NCBI RefSeq assembly: GCF_904849725.1 | Contig: NC_058523.1 | Span: forward strand, 336,453,948 to 336,517,947 | Length of the DNA stretch: 64,000 bases | Source of the DNA: Hordeum vulgare subsp. vulgare | Lineage: Eukaryota > Streptophyta > Magnoliopsida > Poales > Poaceae | Direction: 5' to 3' | Part shown: in pieces, positions 45,810 to 56,755 of the stretch | Numbering within the stretch: position 1 is the stretch's first letter | Layout of the letters: every line of letters begins with the position of its first letter | The notes under the pieces: model-generated | What the model was told of the DNA's origin: nothing | What the model saw: only the letters and a program-made list of their open reading frames with translations | The model's database searches: none | Translations under genes and position numbers: made by a program

Positions 45810-47184
45810 GGCCATGCTGGACTGGTGCCCCATGCACCACATCACCCTGCCAAATGCCACCTCCGATGAACGTGTTGCTTGCAGAGGGAAACGGACTCCT
45901 GCAGAAGAGATCGCCTGCTCCCTGACAAAAGCTACCAGGCAGCCCCTTAGGCGATGCAGTGTGAGCTTCAGATCTATGCTCTGTCTAGGACACACCATGG
46001 TGATGCACTGTTTTGCATGCAGTGGAGGTTGCATGCGTTGTGTGGTGAGTGAGATAAAAAAATATGATGATGACATCAAGAAAGTAGCCTCCGTTGAGTG
46101 ATTGTTGCACACACTATAGCTTCATTTAAATTTATCTAGGTGGAAGAGGTGGGTAGTATGAAGGTGATGCCTCCATCGTACATGCCCTTAGTTAGCTTGG
46201 TTTATTAGGTTAGTTTGGAGATTTCGAAGCAATGTCTAGGGATGCAACTTGTGGAAGCAATGTTGCTCTTAGTTGGTGTAGATGGGACTGCATTGCTAAC
46301 CGAGACATCAAACCATGGAGATGCATTCTTTTTACTCCGACTTTTCCTTTGAGAAGAAGCAAGTAGAACAGGTTCAAGTAAAACAACTATGGTGTTAGAA
46401 CTAGACAGAAGCAAGTATTGTTTTTACCTTTTCTTTGTTCCATTTGTAAAATAAATAGCTTGCTGAAATGTACTTGACCTTCAATTGTGGTGGTATCAAT
46501 CTCAACAATACTCCCCGGAGACCGCAATTCTATCTAAGCCTTGTAGTTGTGCAACATCCGAAAACTTTCTTCCCAACTCCCATATAAGCTAGTTACTGCC
46601 CTTTGCTTGCCTTTCCACACCGTGTGATAGTCAAGTGTGACATGATGTTCCTCTTGCAAGTCTTTGAGAAATCACAAAAAAGTTATTACCATCACAGAAT
46701 TTTCGTCCCTCTTCCAACTAGCACTTAAGGACCATTTGCAAGGGTCACCTTTTATGGATTCGCCTTTGCAAAAAGCCCGAAACCTATCCGGCTCATTTTT
46801 AGGTCATATATTTGTGTTAGGTCATATATTTTTTGATTTTATTAATGAACACAAAATATTTCTGTTGATCGGGTGGATTTACATGTGACAGTTATCTTGT
46901 CGCTGTGAGGTCTGTTGTGCGAAGACCTCCATTCTATGAGCTCCGCCCCTACATTCGTGGGTGAGTACAACTGTCATCTACTCCACGCCCCTTCATTTGA
47001 TGTGGGTCAGTTTTCGAATGAAACCTGCTAGATATAGGTAATTAAATTAATTTATCAGTATGCGTCACCAGTATGCGTCTCCCGTTCGAAAGGGTTACAA
47101 TTATAAATATGCATGAATTTGCAAATATTAATCACCGTGATTCTTCCGAATTGTCCAACGTTATCCATGGACAGCCCGATTATA
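45810..47184 (+). other. CACTA interior between CCT-rich block and hairpin, copy A
   Basis: Sequence conserved in copy B (50643-52020). It includes two short frames open in both copies: one beginning MLDWCPMHHITLPNATSDE near 45814/50647 and one beginning MRNHKKVITITEFSS at 46664/51499. I do not recognise either. Splice-like GTGAG and polypyrimidine words suggest mostly intron or untranslated sequence. Confidence 0.35.
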
Positions 47185-47380
47185 TGTAGATTGGGTTCGT
47201 TTTCCCATATGCTTTGTTCCGGATCCGATGCATAATTTCATTAGTGCCTCCTTGTTGTTCTCTGTATACACATCCTCTGTGCTAATTGAGGATACGTGTA
47301 TCAGGAGAACAGCGGGGAGGTGCTGCCGAAATTTTGCGTTGGATCCGGAGCAGAGCATGGGAAAACGAACCCAATCTACA
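47185..47380. repeat. 196-bp foldback hairpin, copy A
   Basis: Outer arms TGTAGATTGGGTTCGTTTTC (47185 on) and its complement ending at 47380 are perfectly paired for 24 bp. Pairing then continues with scattered mismatches (TCCGGATCC, AAATTTC/AATTTC, CACCTCC, TGTTCTC, ATACAC) almost to the middle near 47282. The matching structure in copy B is at 52021-52216. Confidence 0.85.
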
Positions 47381-47527
47381 CATACTCGGGTGGGACTAGG
47401 ACCTATCTTTACCTATTAGCGTGTAGGTTGCATGGAAGTAATTAAACTGGCGAACTTGATTAACTGATGAATATATATGCTGAATTATATATAAATATAT
47501 TTCTTGTGTGTCTAGTAACTAGGCAAG

Positions 47528-48106
47528 ATGAGTGATCGTGCGCGGATGTACACCGGTCACCCTAGTCAGAAAGAGATGACGAAAGAATGGTTTCTAAAAA
47601 CCAAGGAGTTTGTGAAAGCCGCATTTGCAAATGGCCAGGAAACAAACTAGTGCCCTTGTCCCGGGTGTAAAAACTATAAAAAGAAGACTGAGGTTGTAAT
47701 GATTAAACACCTGCATAGGATGGATTTTATGCCTAATTATACGGTTTGGACATTTCATGGTGAGTCTATACAATGCACCAGAGCTGAGGTGGATCGTCGT
47801 CGCACCGACGAGCATGGTACCGGGATCGAAGACATGGTGCAAGACTTTGATGATGCTCGAGATTCAGAAGATGAGATGGAGGAATCTGCAAAGGCCTTCT
47901 ATGAAATGTTGGAGTCTTCAAAACGTCCTCTCCACGAGCACACTGAGCTTTCTCGGCTCGATGCCATTGCACAAGTAATGGCTCTCAAGGCTCAGTTCAA
48001 CTTGGGAAGAGAATGCTACGACACGATGATGACACTATTTGGACGCTTTCTACCCAAAGGCCATGTCATGCCTGCAAACCTACAACAAGGCGAAGGCATT
48101 CTCTGA
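47528..48106 (+). pseudogene. CACTA transposase N-terminus (Transpos_assoc), copy A
   Basis: ATG at 47528 (MSDRARMYTGHPSQKEM). The TNP2 transposase-associated zinc-finger region follows: FVKAAFANGQETN, then TAG at 47648-47650 where copy B has Trp, then CPCPGCKNYKKK and NYTVWTFHGES. An acidic linker and FNLGRECYDTMMTLFGRFLP, the start of TNP2 proper, come next. The frame ends at 48106 (LQQGEGIL, stop), where the catalytic TNP2 domain of several hundred residues should begin. So the gene is truncated, and in this copy also interrupted. Confidence 0.7.
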
Positions 48107-48983
48107 GTCTGACCTGGATGATCCAACTAACTTCACCAACATCTCATCCCAACACAAGCTCGTGAAATACAGGGACAGGGGGAAGGCTTGGAAAGGGGAG
48201 GACTTTGACCCGAGCCAGGAACCTTTGGATCCAGAGCTGGTGATGATATATGGTGGCGGGAGGCCCCGTGGCTCGATAACCATTGGAGATGGGATAATAC
48301 GTTGTCCACTCACTCTCCCGGAGATCGAGGCGCGCCAGTCGAGCTCATGTCCTAAGATAACGCCTCGTCCACGACCAGTCGATCTTGCCATCAAGGTTAG
48401 TAGTACGGACTCAGAAACCTTTCATCCATTTCATTGTGTGTGTGGCCATCAATCATTACTGTGGTAATGACGAATGGTGTTGCAGGTTGCTCTTCAGAAA
48501 GAGAGAGCGGCAAACCAGGCTGCTCTTCAGAAAGAGAGAGTGGCAAGCCAGGCTGCTCTTGAGGAGAGGGACCGGACCACGACTCGGTTGATTGAGGAGG
48601 AGAGGTCCCGGAATGAGGCGGCTCACCTGGCCATGTACGAGCTTATTGTGGTAAGTTTCTTTTTTTACATTAGCCAAATCATCTGTGTAATGTCTGTTTC
48701 ATTACTAACTAATACGACTGACTCTTCAATCAGTCTATGTGCGAGAAGACCGGTCAAGCCCCTCCGCCAATGCCAATCTTCTCTACGCTTGGCACGGTGA
48801 TTTTCATTCCAATGGTCATTATAAACTAGTATTAACAATTGAGTGTCATCATGCTAACTGAGACATTGCAAAATATCTTGTCTGCAGAATAACTCCCGCG
48901 GAGCATCGCACGACCCTTCTCCAGGGCAACCGTCTCCAAACGAAGCCGCCGCGAGCAACCCTTGTGTTTCTCCTCCTTCATGA
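48039..48983 (+). pseudogene. CACTA second-protein (Transposase_24-like) segment, copy A
   Basis: Frame SESDLDDPTNFTNISSQHKL to RPRPVDLAIK with EPLDPELVMIYGGGRPRGS, resembling the Transposase_24 (En/Spm) segment that ends before a coiled coil. A plausible exon chain follows: donor at 48396, acceptor at 48485, coiled-coil exon 48486-48650 (ALQKERAANQAALQKER), donor 48651, acceptor 48733, exon from 48734 (MCEKTGQAPPPMPIF), acceptor 48887 and last exon to TGA at 48981. It is fused out of frame to the truncated TNP2 start just upstream, so a large internal deletion probably joined the two genes. Confidence 0.55.
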
Positions 48984-49061
48984 CCATTGTGGTAAGTTTT
49001 CTCTATCTCATAACTTAGATAATTTAGCTAATTTAGCTCCAAAATGACATAATAAGCTCAA

Positions 49062-49968
49062 TTGAAACAGGAAAAATGGAAAGAAGGAAGAAGAAAAAGA
49101 AGAGAAGAAGAAGAGAAGAAGAAGGAGAAGAAGGAGAAGAAGGAGGAGAAGGAGGAGAAGAAGGAGAAGGACCCCTCCTTCTTCTCCTTATTCTTCTTCT
49201 CCCCTCCTTCTCCTTCTTCTTCTCCTTATTCTTCTCTTCTTCTTTTTCTTCTTCTCTCCTTCTTCTTATTTTTCTTATCCTTCTTCTCTTCTTGCTTCTT
49301 CTCTTTCTTCTTCTATGTAGCTTATTTTCCCCAACAAAGACATACTTAGCTAATTATCCTCCAAAATGACATAATTAGCTTAGTTAGGTAAAAACATCAT
49401 AAGAACCTTGGTTATCTCATTAAAATGACTAATTTAGCTCCAAAAAGACATAATAAGCTCAAAATGGCATAAGAACCTTGGTTAGCTCATGAATATTATA
49501 TACTTAACTCGTTTTCCTCTAAAATGACATAATTAGCCCATTTAGCTCCAAAAGGACATACTTAGCTAATATAGCTCCAAGAAGAGAAGAATAGGAGAAA
49601 TAAAAAGAAGGAAGAAGAAGAAGAAGAGAAGAAGAAGAGAAGGAGAAGGAGACGAAGAAGGAGAAGGAGGAGAAGAAGGAGAAGGAGTCCTACTTCTCCT
49701 CCTTCTTCTCCTTGTTCTTCTGCTCCTTCTTGTTCTCCTCTTCTTTCTTCTCCTCTTTCATATTCTCCTTACCTTAGTTTCCCCAACAATTACATAACTA
49801 GCCCATTTATCTCCAAAAAGGCGTACTTAGCAAATTTAGCTCGAAGAAGAGGACAAGAGGAGAAGAAAGAGGAAAAATGAAAAGAAGGAAGAAGAAGAAG
49901 AAGAGAAGAATAGAAGAAGGAGGAGAAGAAGGCGAAGGAGCCCTCCTTCTTCTCCTCCTTCTTCTCTT
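49062..49968. repeat. Polypurine/polypyrimidine paired modules, copy A (three)
   Basis: Three modules at about 49062-49316, 49566-49760 and 49846-49968. Each is a GAA/GGA-rich run followed at once by a TTC/TCC-rich run, so the plus strand can fold on itself. They are separated by AAAATGACATAATTAGCT-type short repeats. ORFs of Lys/Glu/Arg then Ser/Phe/Leu here are repeat translations. Confidence 0.85.
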
Positions 49969-52020
49969 TGTCGTTGGGGGGCAGATGGCAAAGAGGATGC
50001 TCCCTAACAGCCGTCGCCCCGACCCCGCACCCCCTCTCTCCCCTAACGGTCACCCCCGAAACCCCCACCGCCGCCGTGCCCTCCTCCTCCCTGCGCCACC
50101 GCGCCCTCCTCCTCCTTGCACCCTCCTCCTTATAGCGCCACTACCACACATTCCTCCTCCCTGCGCCCCTCCTCCACTACCGCCCCTCCTCCACCATCGC
50201 GCCCCCCTCCTCCCCGGGACCTCCTCCTCCACCACCGCCGCCGGAGCTCGCCCCTTCTCCACCACCGCCCCCTCCTCCACCACCGCGCCCTCCTCCACCC
50301 CAACCCCTCTCTCTCACTCACACACTCCCACTCCCACTCCCCTCTCTCCCCGACATCCACCGCCGCCACCCCCGCAGCCAACATCGTCGTCGCCCTAGCC
50401 GCCCTCGTCGGTGAGAACCCCACCCCCCCCCCCCCCCCCGTCGGCAGGCCGCCCCTATTTTAGTTTTTTTTTCCTTTTTTATTTATTTATGTTAAATTAG
50501 TTAGGTTGGTTTTTTAGTTTATTAGGAAAAACATGATGCAGGGGATTGGTACTTGTGGAAGATTTTATTAGGTTAGTTAGTTTTTTAGTTAGGTTAGTTT
50601 TCAACTAGCTTATATGTTAGGTTAGTTAAGGCATGACCAACGGGCCATGCTGGACTGGTGCCCCATGCACCACATCACCTTGCCAAATGCCACCTCCGAT
50701 GAATGTGTTGCTTGCAGAGGGAAACGGACTCCTGTAGAAGAGATCACCTGCTCCATGAAAAAAGCTACCAGGCAGCCCCTTAGGCGATGCAGTGTGAGCT
50801 TCAGATCTATGCTCTGTCTAGGACCACACCCTGGTGATGCACTAATTTGCATGCCGTGGAGGTTGCATGCGTTCTGTGGTTAGTGAGATAAAAAAATATG
50901 ATTATGACATCAAGAAAGTAGCCTCCATTGAGTGATTGTGGCACACACTATAGCTTCATTTAAATTTATCTAGGTGGAAGAGGTGAGGCAGTATGAAGGT
51001 GATGCCTCAATTGTACATGCCCTTAGTTAGCTTGGTTTATTAGGTTAGTTGGGAGATTTTGAACCAATTTCCAGGGCTGCTACTTGTGGAAGCAATGTTG
51101 CTCTTAGTTGGTATAGATGGGACTGCATTGCTAACCGAGACATCGAACCATGGAGATGCATTCTTTTTACCCCGACTTTTCCTATGAGAAGAAGCAATTA
51201 GAATAGGTTCATGTAAAACAACTATGGTGTTAGAACTAGATAGAAGCAAGTATTGTTTTTACCTTTTCCTTGTTCCATTTGTACAATAAATAGCTTGCTG
51301 AAATGTACTTGACCTTCAATTGTGGTGGTATCAATCTCAACAATACTCCCCGGAGACCGCAATTCTATCTAAGCCTTGTAGTTGTGCAACATCCGAAAAC
51401 TTTCTTACCAACTCCCATATAAGCTAGTTACTTCCCTTTGCTTGCCTTTCCACACCGTGTGATAGTCAAGTGTGACATGATGTTCTTCTTGCGAGTCTTT
51501 GAGAAATCACAAAAAAGTTATTACCATCACAGAATTTTCGTCCCTCTTCCAACTAGCACTTAAGGACCATTTGCAAGGGTCAGCTTTTATGGATTCGCCT
51601 TTGCAAAAAGCCCGAAACCTTTCTGGCTCATTTTTAGGTCATATATTTGTGTTAGGTCGTATATTTTTTGATTTTATTAATGAACACAAAATATTTGTGT
51701 TGATCGGGTGGATTTACATGTGACAGTTATCTCGTCGCTGTGAGGTCTGTTGTGCGAAGACCTCCGTTCTACGAGCTCCACCCCTACATTCGTGGGTGAG
51801 TACAAATGTCATCTACTCCACGCCCCTTCATTTGATGTGGGTCGGTTTTCGAATGAAACTTGCTAGATATAGGTAATTAAATTAATTTATCAGTATGCGT
51901 CACGAGTATGCGCCTCCCGTTCGAAAGGGTTACAATTATAAATATGCATGAATTTGCATATATTTATAACCGTGATTCTTGCAAATTGTCCAACATTATC
52001 CATGGGACAACCCGATTATA

Positions 52021-52216
52021 TGTAGATTGGGTTCGTTTTCCCATATGCTTTGTTCCGGATCCGATGCATAATTTCATCAGTGCCTCCTTGTTGTTCTCTG
52101 GATACACATCCTCTGTGTTTATTGCGGAGACGTGTATCAGGAGAACAGCGGGGAGGTGCTGCCAAAATTTTGCGTTGGATCCGGAGCAGAGCATGGGAAA
52201 ACGAACCCAATCTACA
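52021..52216. repeat. 196-bp foldback hairpin, copy B
   Basis: Same arms and same length as 47185-47380. Substitutions are concentrated around the loop (near 52115-52130), while the outer 24-bp stem is unchanged. Confidence 0.85.
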
Positions 52217-52361
52217 CATACTCGGGTGGGATTAGGACCTATCTTTACCTATTAGCGTGTAGGTTGCATGGACGTAATTAAACTTGAGAACTTGATTAAC
52301 TGATGAATACATATGCTGAATTTTATATATATATTTCTTGTGTGTTTAGTAGCTAGGCAAG

Positions 52362-52940
52362 ATGAGTGATCGTGTGTGGATGTACACCGGTCACCCTAGT
52401 CAGAAAGAGATGACGAAAGAATGGTATCTAAAAACCAAGGAGTTTGTGAAAGCCGCATTTGCAAATGGCCAGGAAACAAACTGGTGCCCTTGTCCCGTGT
52501 GCAAAAACTATAAAAAGAAGACAGAGGCTGTAATTATTAAACACCTGAAGAGGAGGGATTTTAAGCCTAATTATACGGTTTGGACATTTCATGGTGACTC
52601 TATACAATGCACCAGAGCTGAGGTGGTTCATCGTCGCACCGACGAGCATGGTACCGGGATCGAAGACATGGTGCAAGACTTTGATGATGCTCGAGATTCG
52701 GAAGATCAGATGGAGGAATCTGCAAAGGCCTTCTATGAAATGTTGGAGTCTTCAAAACATCCTCTCCAAGAGCACACCGAGCTTTCTCAGCTCGATGCCA
52801 TTGCACAAGTAATGGATCTCAAGGCTCAGTTCAACTTGGGAAGAGAATGCTACGACACGATGATGACACTATTTGGACGTTTTCTACCCAAAGGCCATGT
52901 CATGCCTACAAACCTACAACAAGGCGAAGGCATTCTCTGA
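52362..52940 (+). CDS. CACTA transposase N-terminal ORF (Transpos_assoc), copy B, intact but truncated
   Basis: 192 codons with no interruption: MSDRVWMYTGHPSQKEM, the associated domain with CPCPVCKNYKKK and VIIKHLKRRDF, then NYTVWTFHGDS, acidic linker, FNLGRECYDTMMTLFGRFLP, stop at 52938. It lacks the TNP2 catalytic domain. If expressed it could only bind DNA or partner proteins, possibly interfering with full transposase (inference). Confidence 0.7.
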   Translation: MSDRVWMYTGHPSQKEMTKEWYLKTKEFVKAAFANGQETNWCPCPVCKNYKKKTEAVIIKHLKRRDFKPNYTVWTFHGDSIQCTRAEVVHRRTDEHGTGIEDMVQDFDDARDSEDQMEESAKAFYEMLESSKHPLQEHTELSQLDAIAQVMDLKAQFNLGRECYDTMMTLFGRFLPKGHVMPTNLQQGEGIL

Positions 52941-53687
52941 GTCTGACCTAGATGATCCAACTAACTTCACCAACATCTCATCCCAACACAAGCTCATGAA
53001 ATACAGGGACACGGGGAAGGCTTGGAAAGGGGAGGACTTTAACCCGAGCCAGGAACCTTTGGATCCAGAGTTGGTGATTATATCTGGTGGCGGGAGGCCC
53101 CGTGGCTCGATAACCATTGGAGATGGGATAATACGTTGTCCACTCACTCTCCCGGAGATTGAGGCGCGCCAGTCGAGCACATGTCCTAAGATAATGCCTC
53201 GTCCACGACCAGTCGATCTTGCCATCTAGGTTAGTAGTACGGACTCAGAAAACTTTCATCCATTTCATTGTGTGTGTGGCCATCAATCATTACTGTGGTC
53301 TCGGAATGGGGCGGCTCACCTGGCCACGTACGAGCTTATTGTGGTAATTTTCTTTTTTTACATTAGCCAAATCATGTGTGTAATCTCTATTTCATTACTA
53401 ACTAATACGACTGACTCTTCACTCAGTCTATGTGCAAGAAGACCGGTCAAGCCCCTCCGCCGATGCCCATCTTCTCTATCATTGGCACGATGATTTTCAT
53501 TCCAATGGTCATTATAAACTAGTATTAACAATTGAGTGTCATCAGGCTAACTGAGACATTGCAAAATATCTTGTCTGTAGAATAACTCCCGAGCAGCATC
53601 GCACGACCCTTCTCGAGGGCAACCGTCTCCAAACGAAGCCGCCGCGAGCAACCCTTTTGTGTCTCCTCCTTCATGACCATTGTGGTA
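52873..53687 (+). pseudogene. CACTA second-protein (Transposase_24-like) segment, copy B
   Basis: Equivalent of 48039-48983, with the same EPLDPELV and GGGRPRGS words, but AAG has become TAG at 53227-53229 (VDLAI, stop). The 141 bp that in copy A hold a splice acceptor and most of the coiled-coil exon are deleted between GTGGT and CTCGGAATG near 53300. The last exon (SPNEAAASN) survives to TGA at 53675. Confidence 0.5.
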
Positions 53688-53751
53688 AGTTTTCTCTAGC
53701 TCGTAACTTAGCTAATTTAGCTCCAAAATGACATAATAAGCTCAATTGAAA

Positions 53752-55843
53752 TAGGAAAATGGGAAATAAGGAAGAAGAAAAAGAAGAGAAGAAGAAGAGA
53801 AGCAGAAGGAGAAGGAGGAGAAGAAGGAGAAGGAGCCCTCCTTCTTCTCCTTATTCTTCTTCTCTCCTCCTTCTCCTTCTTCTTCTCCTTATTCTTCTCG
53901 TCTTCTTTTTCTTCTTCTCTCCTTCTTCTTATTTTTCTTCTCCTTCTTCTCTTCTTGCTTCTTCTCTTTCTTCTTCTACATAGCTTATTTTCCCCAACAA
54001 AGACATACTTAGCTAATTATCCTCCAAAATGACATAATTAGCTTAGTTAGGTAAAAACATCATAAGAACCTTGGTTAGCTCATTGAAATGACTAATTTAG
54101 CTCCAAAAAGATATAATAAGATCAAAATGGCATAAGAATCTTGGTTAGCTCATGAATATTATATACTTAGCTCGTTTTCCTCTAAAATGACATAATTAGC
54201 CCATTTAGCTCCAAAAGGACATACTTGGCTAATATAGCTCCAAGAAGAGACGAAGAGGACAAATGAAAATAAGGAAGAAGAATAAGAAGAGAAGAAGAAG
54301 AGAAGGAGAAGGAGACGAAGAAGGAGAAGGAGGAGAAGAAGGAGAAGGAGTCCTACTTCTCCTCCTTCTTCTCCTTCTTCTTCTCCTTCTTCTTCTGCTT
54401 CTTCTTGTTCTCCTCCTATTTCTTCTCCTCTTTCATATTCTCCTTACCTTATTTTCCCCAACAATTGCATAACTAGCCCATTTATCTCCAAAAAGGCATA
54501 CTTAGCAAATTTAGCTCCAAGAACAGGACAAGAGGAGAAGAAAGAGGAAAAATGAAAAGAAGGAATAAGAAGAAGAATAGAAGAATAGAAGAAGGAGGAT
54601 AAGAAGGAGAAGGAGCCCTCCTTCTTCTCCTTCTTCTTCTCTCCTCCTTATTATCCTTCCTCTTCTCCTTCTTCTTCTCTTCTTCTTCTCCTCCTGCTTC
54701 TCCTTCTCCTTCTCCTCCTCCTCCTCCTCCTCCTCCTTCTTCTTCTTCTTCTTCTCTTCTTGCTTCTTCTCTTTCTTGTTCAATTTAGCTTATTTTCCCC
54801 AACAAAGACATACTTAGATAATTATCCTCCAAAATGACATAATTACTTAGTTAGGTAAAAATCATAAGGACCATGGTTAGCTAATTAAAATGACTAATAA
54901 ATCATCAAAAAGACATAATAAGCTCAAAATGGCAAAAGAACCTTGGTTAGCTCATGAATATTATATACTTAGTTTGTTTTCCTCTAAAATGACATAATTA
55001 TCCCATTTAGCTCCAAAAAGACATACTTAGCTAATTTAGCACCAATAAGAGGATAAGAGGAGAAATGAAAAGAAGGAAGAAAAAGAAGAAGAGAAGAAGA
55101 AGAGAAGGAGAAGAAGAAGGAGAAGGAGAAGGAGGAGAAGAAGGAGAAGGAGTCCTACTTCTCCTCCTTCTTCTCCTTCTTCTTATTCTCCTCCTCTTTA
55201 TTCTCCTCTTTCATATTCTCCTTACCTTATTTTCCCCAACAATGACATAATTAGCCCATTTAGCTCCAAAAAGGCATAGTTAGCTAATTTAGTTCGAAGA
55301 AGAGAGCAAGAGGATAAGAAATAGGAAAAATGAAAAGAAGGAAGAAGAAGAAGAAGAGAAGAGGGAGAAGGAGGAGAAGAAGGAGTCCTCCTTCTTCTCC
55401 TTCTTCTTCTCTCCTCCTTCTTCTGCTCCTTCTTCTCCTTCTTCTTCTTTTCTTCTTCTCTTCTTATTCTCCTCCTCCTTCTCCTTCTCCTTCTACTCCT
55501 CCTCCTCCTCCTCCTCCTCCTTCTTCTTCTTCTTCTCCTTCTTCTTCTCTTTCTTCTTCAATTTAGCTTATTTTCCCCAACAAACACATACTTATCCTCC
55601 AATATGACATAATTGTCCTCCAAAATGAAAAGAAGGAAGAAGAAGAAGAAGAGAAGGAGAAGGAGGAGAAGGAGCCCTCCTTCTTCTCCTTATTCTTCTC
55701 CTTCTTCTTCTCTCCTCCTTCTTCTCTTCTTGTTTTCTTGTTCTTCTCCTCCTCCTTCTACTTCTCCTTCTACTCCTCCTCCTCCTTCTTCTTTTTCTTC
55801 TGCTTCTTCTTCTCTTCTTGCTTCTTCTCTTTCTTCTTCAGCT
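53752..55843. repeat. Polypurine/polypyrimidine paired modules, copy B and tail (six)
   Basis: Modules at about 53752-53978, 54241-54441, 54521-54779, 55027-55215, 55297-55562 and 55625-55840. Each is purine run then pyrimidine run, with AAGGAG(C/T)CCT at the turn. The same spacer repeats as in copy A lie between them. Confidence 0.85.
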
Positions 55844-56600
55844 TGGCTTATTTTCCCCAACAAAGACATACTTAACTAATTATCCTCCAAAATGATATAA
55901 TTAGCTTAGTTAGGTAAAACACATCATAAGAACCTTGGTTAGCTCATTAAAATGACTAATTCCGCTCCAAAAAGACATAATAAGCTCAAAATGGCATAAG
56001 AACCTTTGTTAGCTCATAAATATTATATACTTAGCTTGTTTTTTTCCTCTAAAATGACATAATAAGCTTAGTTAGATCCAAAATGGCATAAGAACCTTTG
56101 TTACCTCATATATTTCAGATAGTTAGCTTATTTCCATCCAAATTGACATAATTAGCTTAGTTAGGTAAAAAATGGCATAATAACCTTGGTTAGATTAAGA
56201 AGGTCATATACTTAGCTTATTTTTCTCCACAATGACATAATAAGCTCAAAAACGTCATATATATATGTTCTTCTTCTTCTGACTTTCTTTATCCCATTTT
56301 GCAGATTGGATGTACTACATGCATGGAAGCTGGCATTGATGGAGTGTTTTAGTTCTAGTTTTCATTTGAGTTGATGAACAATGTGAAATTATATGTATAT
56401 GTATATATGGATGAACAGTATATGTGGAACTATATGTATATGTATATATATGGATGAAACTTTGTGCTATGAATATGTGGTGTGACCTATATATGTGCTA
56501 TGTATATGTATATGTGTTCTGACCTATATATGAGCTATGAATTATATGTGCTATGTATATGTATATGTGTTGTGAAATAAAAAAAATGTGACAATATGGG
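55844..56600. repeat. CACTA tail: ATGACATAAT short repeats and TATATG-rich segment
   Basis: Degenerate units around AAAATGACATAATTAGCTTA and ATGGCATAAGAACCTT continue to about 56260. A possible last exon follows an acceptor at 56304 (IGCTTCMEAGIDGVF, stop at 56350-56352). Then TATATGTATATG words run to 56560. Confidence 0.5.
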
Positions 56601-56755
56601 CTCTTTGCCGTCTGCCAGCTGATGGCAAAGGCCTTTGCCATCAGGCAGCAGACGGCAAAGGTGCCACGTGGCAATCAGCTGTGAAACCTCGGGCACAGCG
56701 CTGGCCCATATAGGATCTTTGTCGTCTGCTGCCTTGGGAGGCCGACGAGACAACG
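56601..56755. repeat. CACTA right subterminal repeats, interrupted
   Basis: CTCTTTGCCGTCTGCC, GATGGCAAAGG, CTTTGCCATCAGG, AGACGGCAAAGG and TCTTTGTCGTCTG repeat the left-end motifs. The terminal CCAGTAGTG is missing here and should be found beyond the LTR insertion, outside the window. Confidence 0.75.

Larger units (their letters stand above)
45112..49963 (+). repeat. Tandem segmental duplication inside CACTA, copy A
   Basis: Matches copy B (about 49964-54640) at an offset of 4,833-4,834 bp over the whole unit: the CCT-rich segment, the TTAGGTTAGTTTT segment, unrecognised conserved ORFs (46664/51499), the foldback hairpin, transposase N-terminus, Transposase_24-like segment and purine/pyrimidine tracts. 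The junction at about 49960 joins a pyrimidine tract to CTCTTTG.CGTT, so CTCTTTG microhomology may have been used. Confidence 0.85.
49964..54640 (+). repeat. Tandem segmental duplication inside CACTA, copy B
   Basis: Downstream partner of 45112-49963. It differs by scattered substitutions and several indels: a single TAGGTTAG unit, loss of 141 bp in the coiled-coil exon, and Trp retained in the transposase ORF. Confidence 0.85.
44846..56755 (+). mobile_element. CACTA transposon, left end and body
   Basis: Starts CACTACTGGAATCAGAGAAT after the possible 3-bp target AAT (44843-44845). CACTA...CCAGTAGTG ends and 3-bp target duplications define the superfamily. Subterminal TTTGCCGTC/GACGGCAAA repeats occur at 44860-45140 and again at 56600-56755, marking both ends of the element. 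The extreme right terminus is not in the window, because an LTR element is inserted at 56756. The interior holds a tandemly duplicated, truncated transposase region and purine/pyrimidine repeats. No full transposase is present, so it is non-autonomous. Confidence 0.85.

Noticed and set aside
46664..46888. 74-codon ORF open in both CACTA copies (also 51499-51723) as a novel conserved gene
   Set aside because: The copies are recent duplicates, so shared openness is weak evidence. Hydrophobic low-information content and no upstream context support it; kept only as part of the unassigned interior.
49062..55880. Lys/Glu/Arg-rich then Ser/Leu/Phe-rich ORFs in the purine/pyrimidine modules
   Set aside because: Repeat translations; composition follows the purine and pyrimidine runs exactly.
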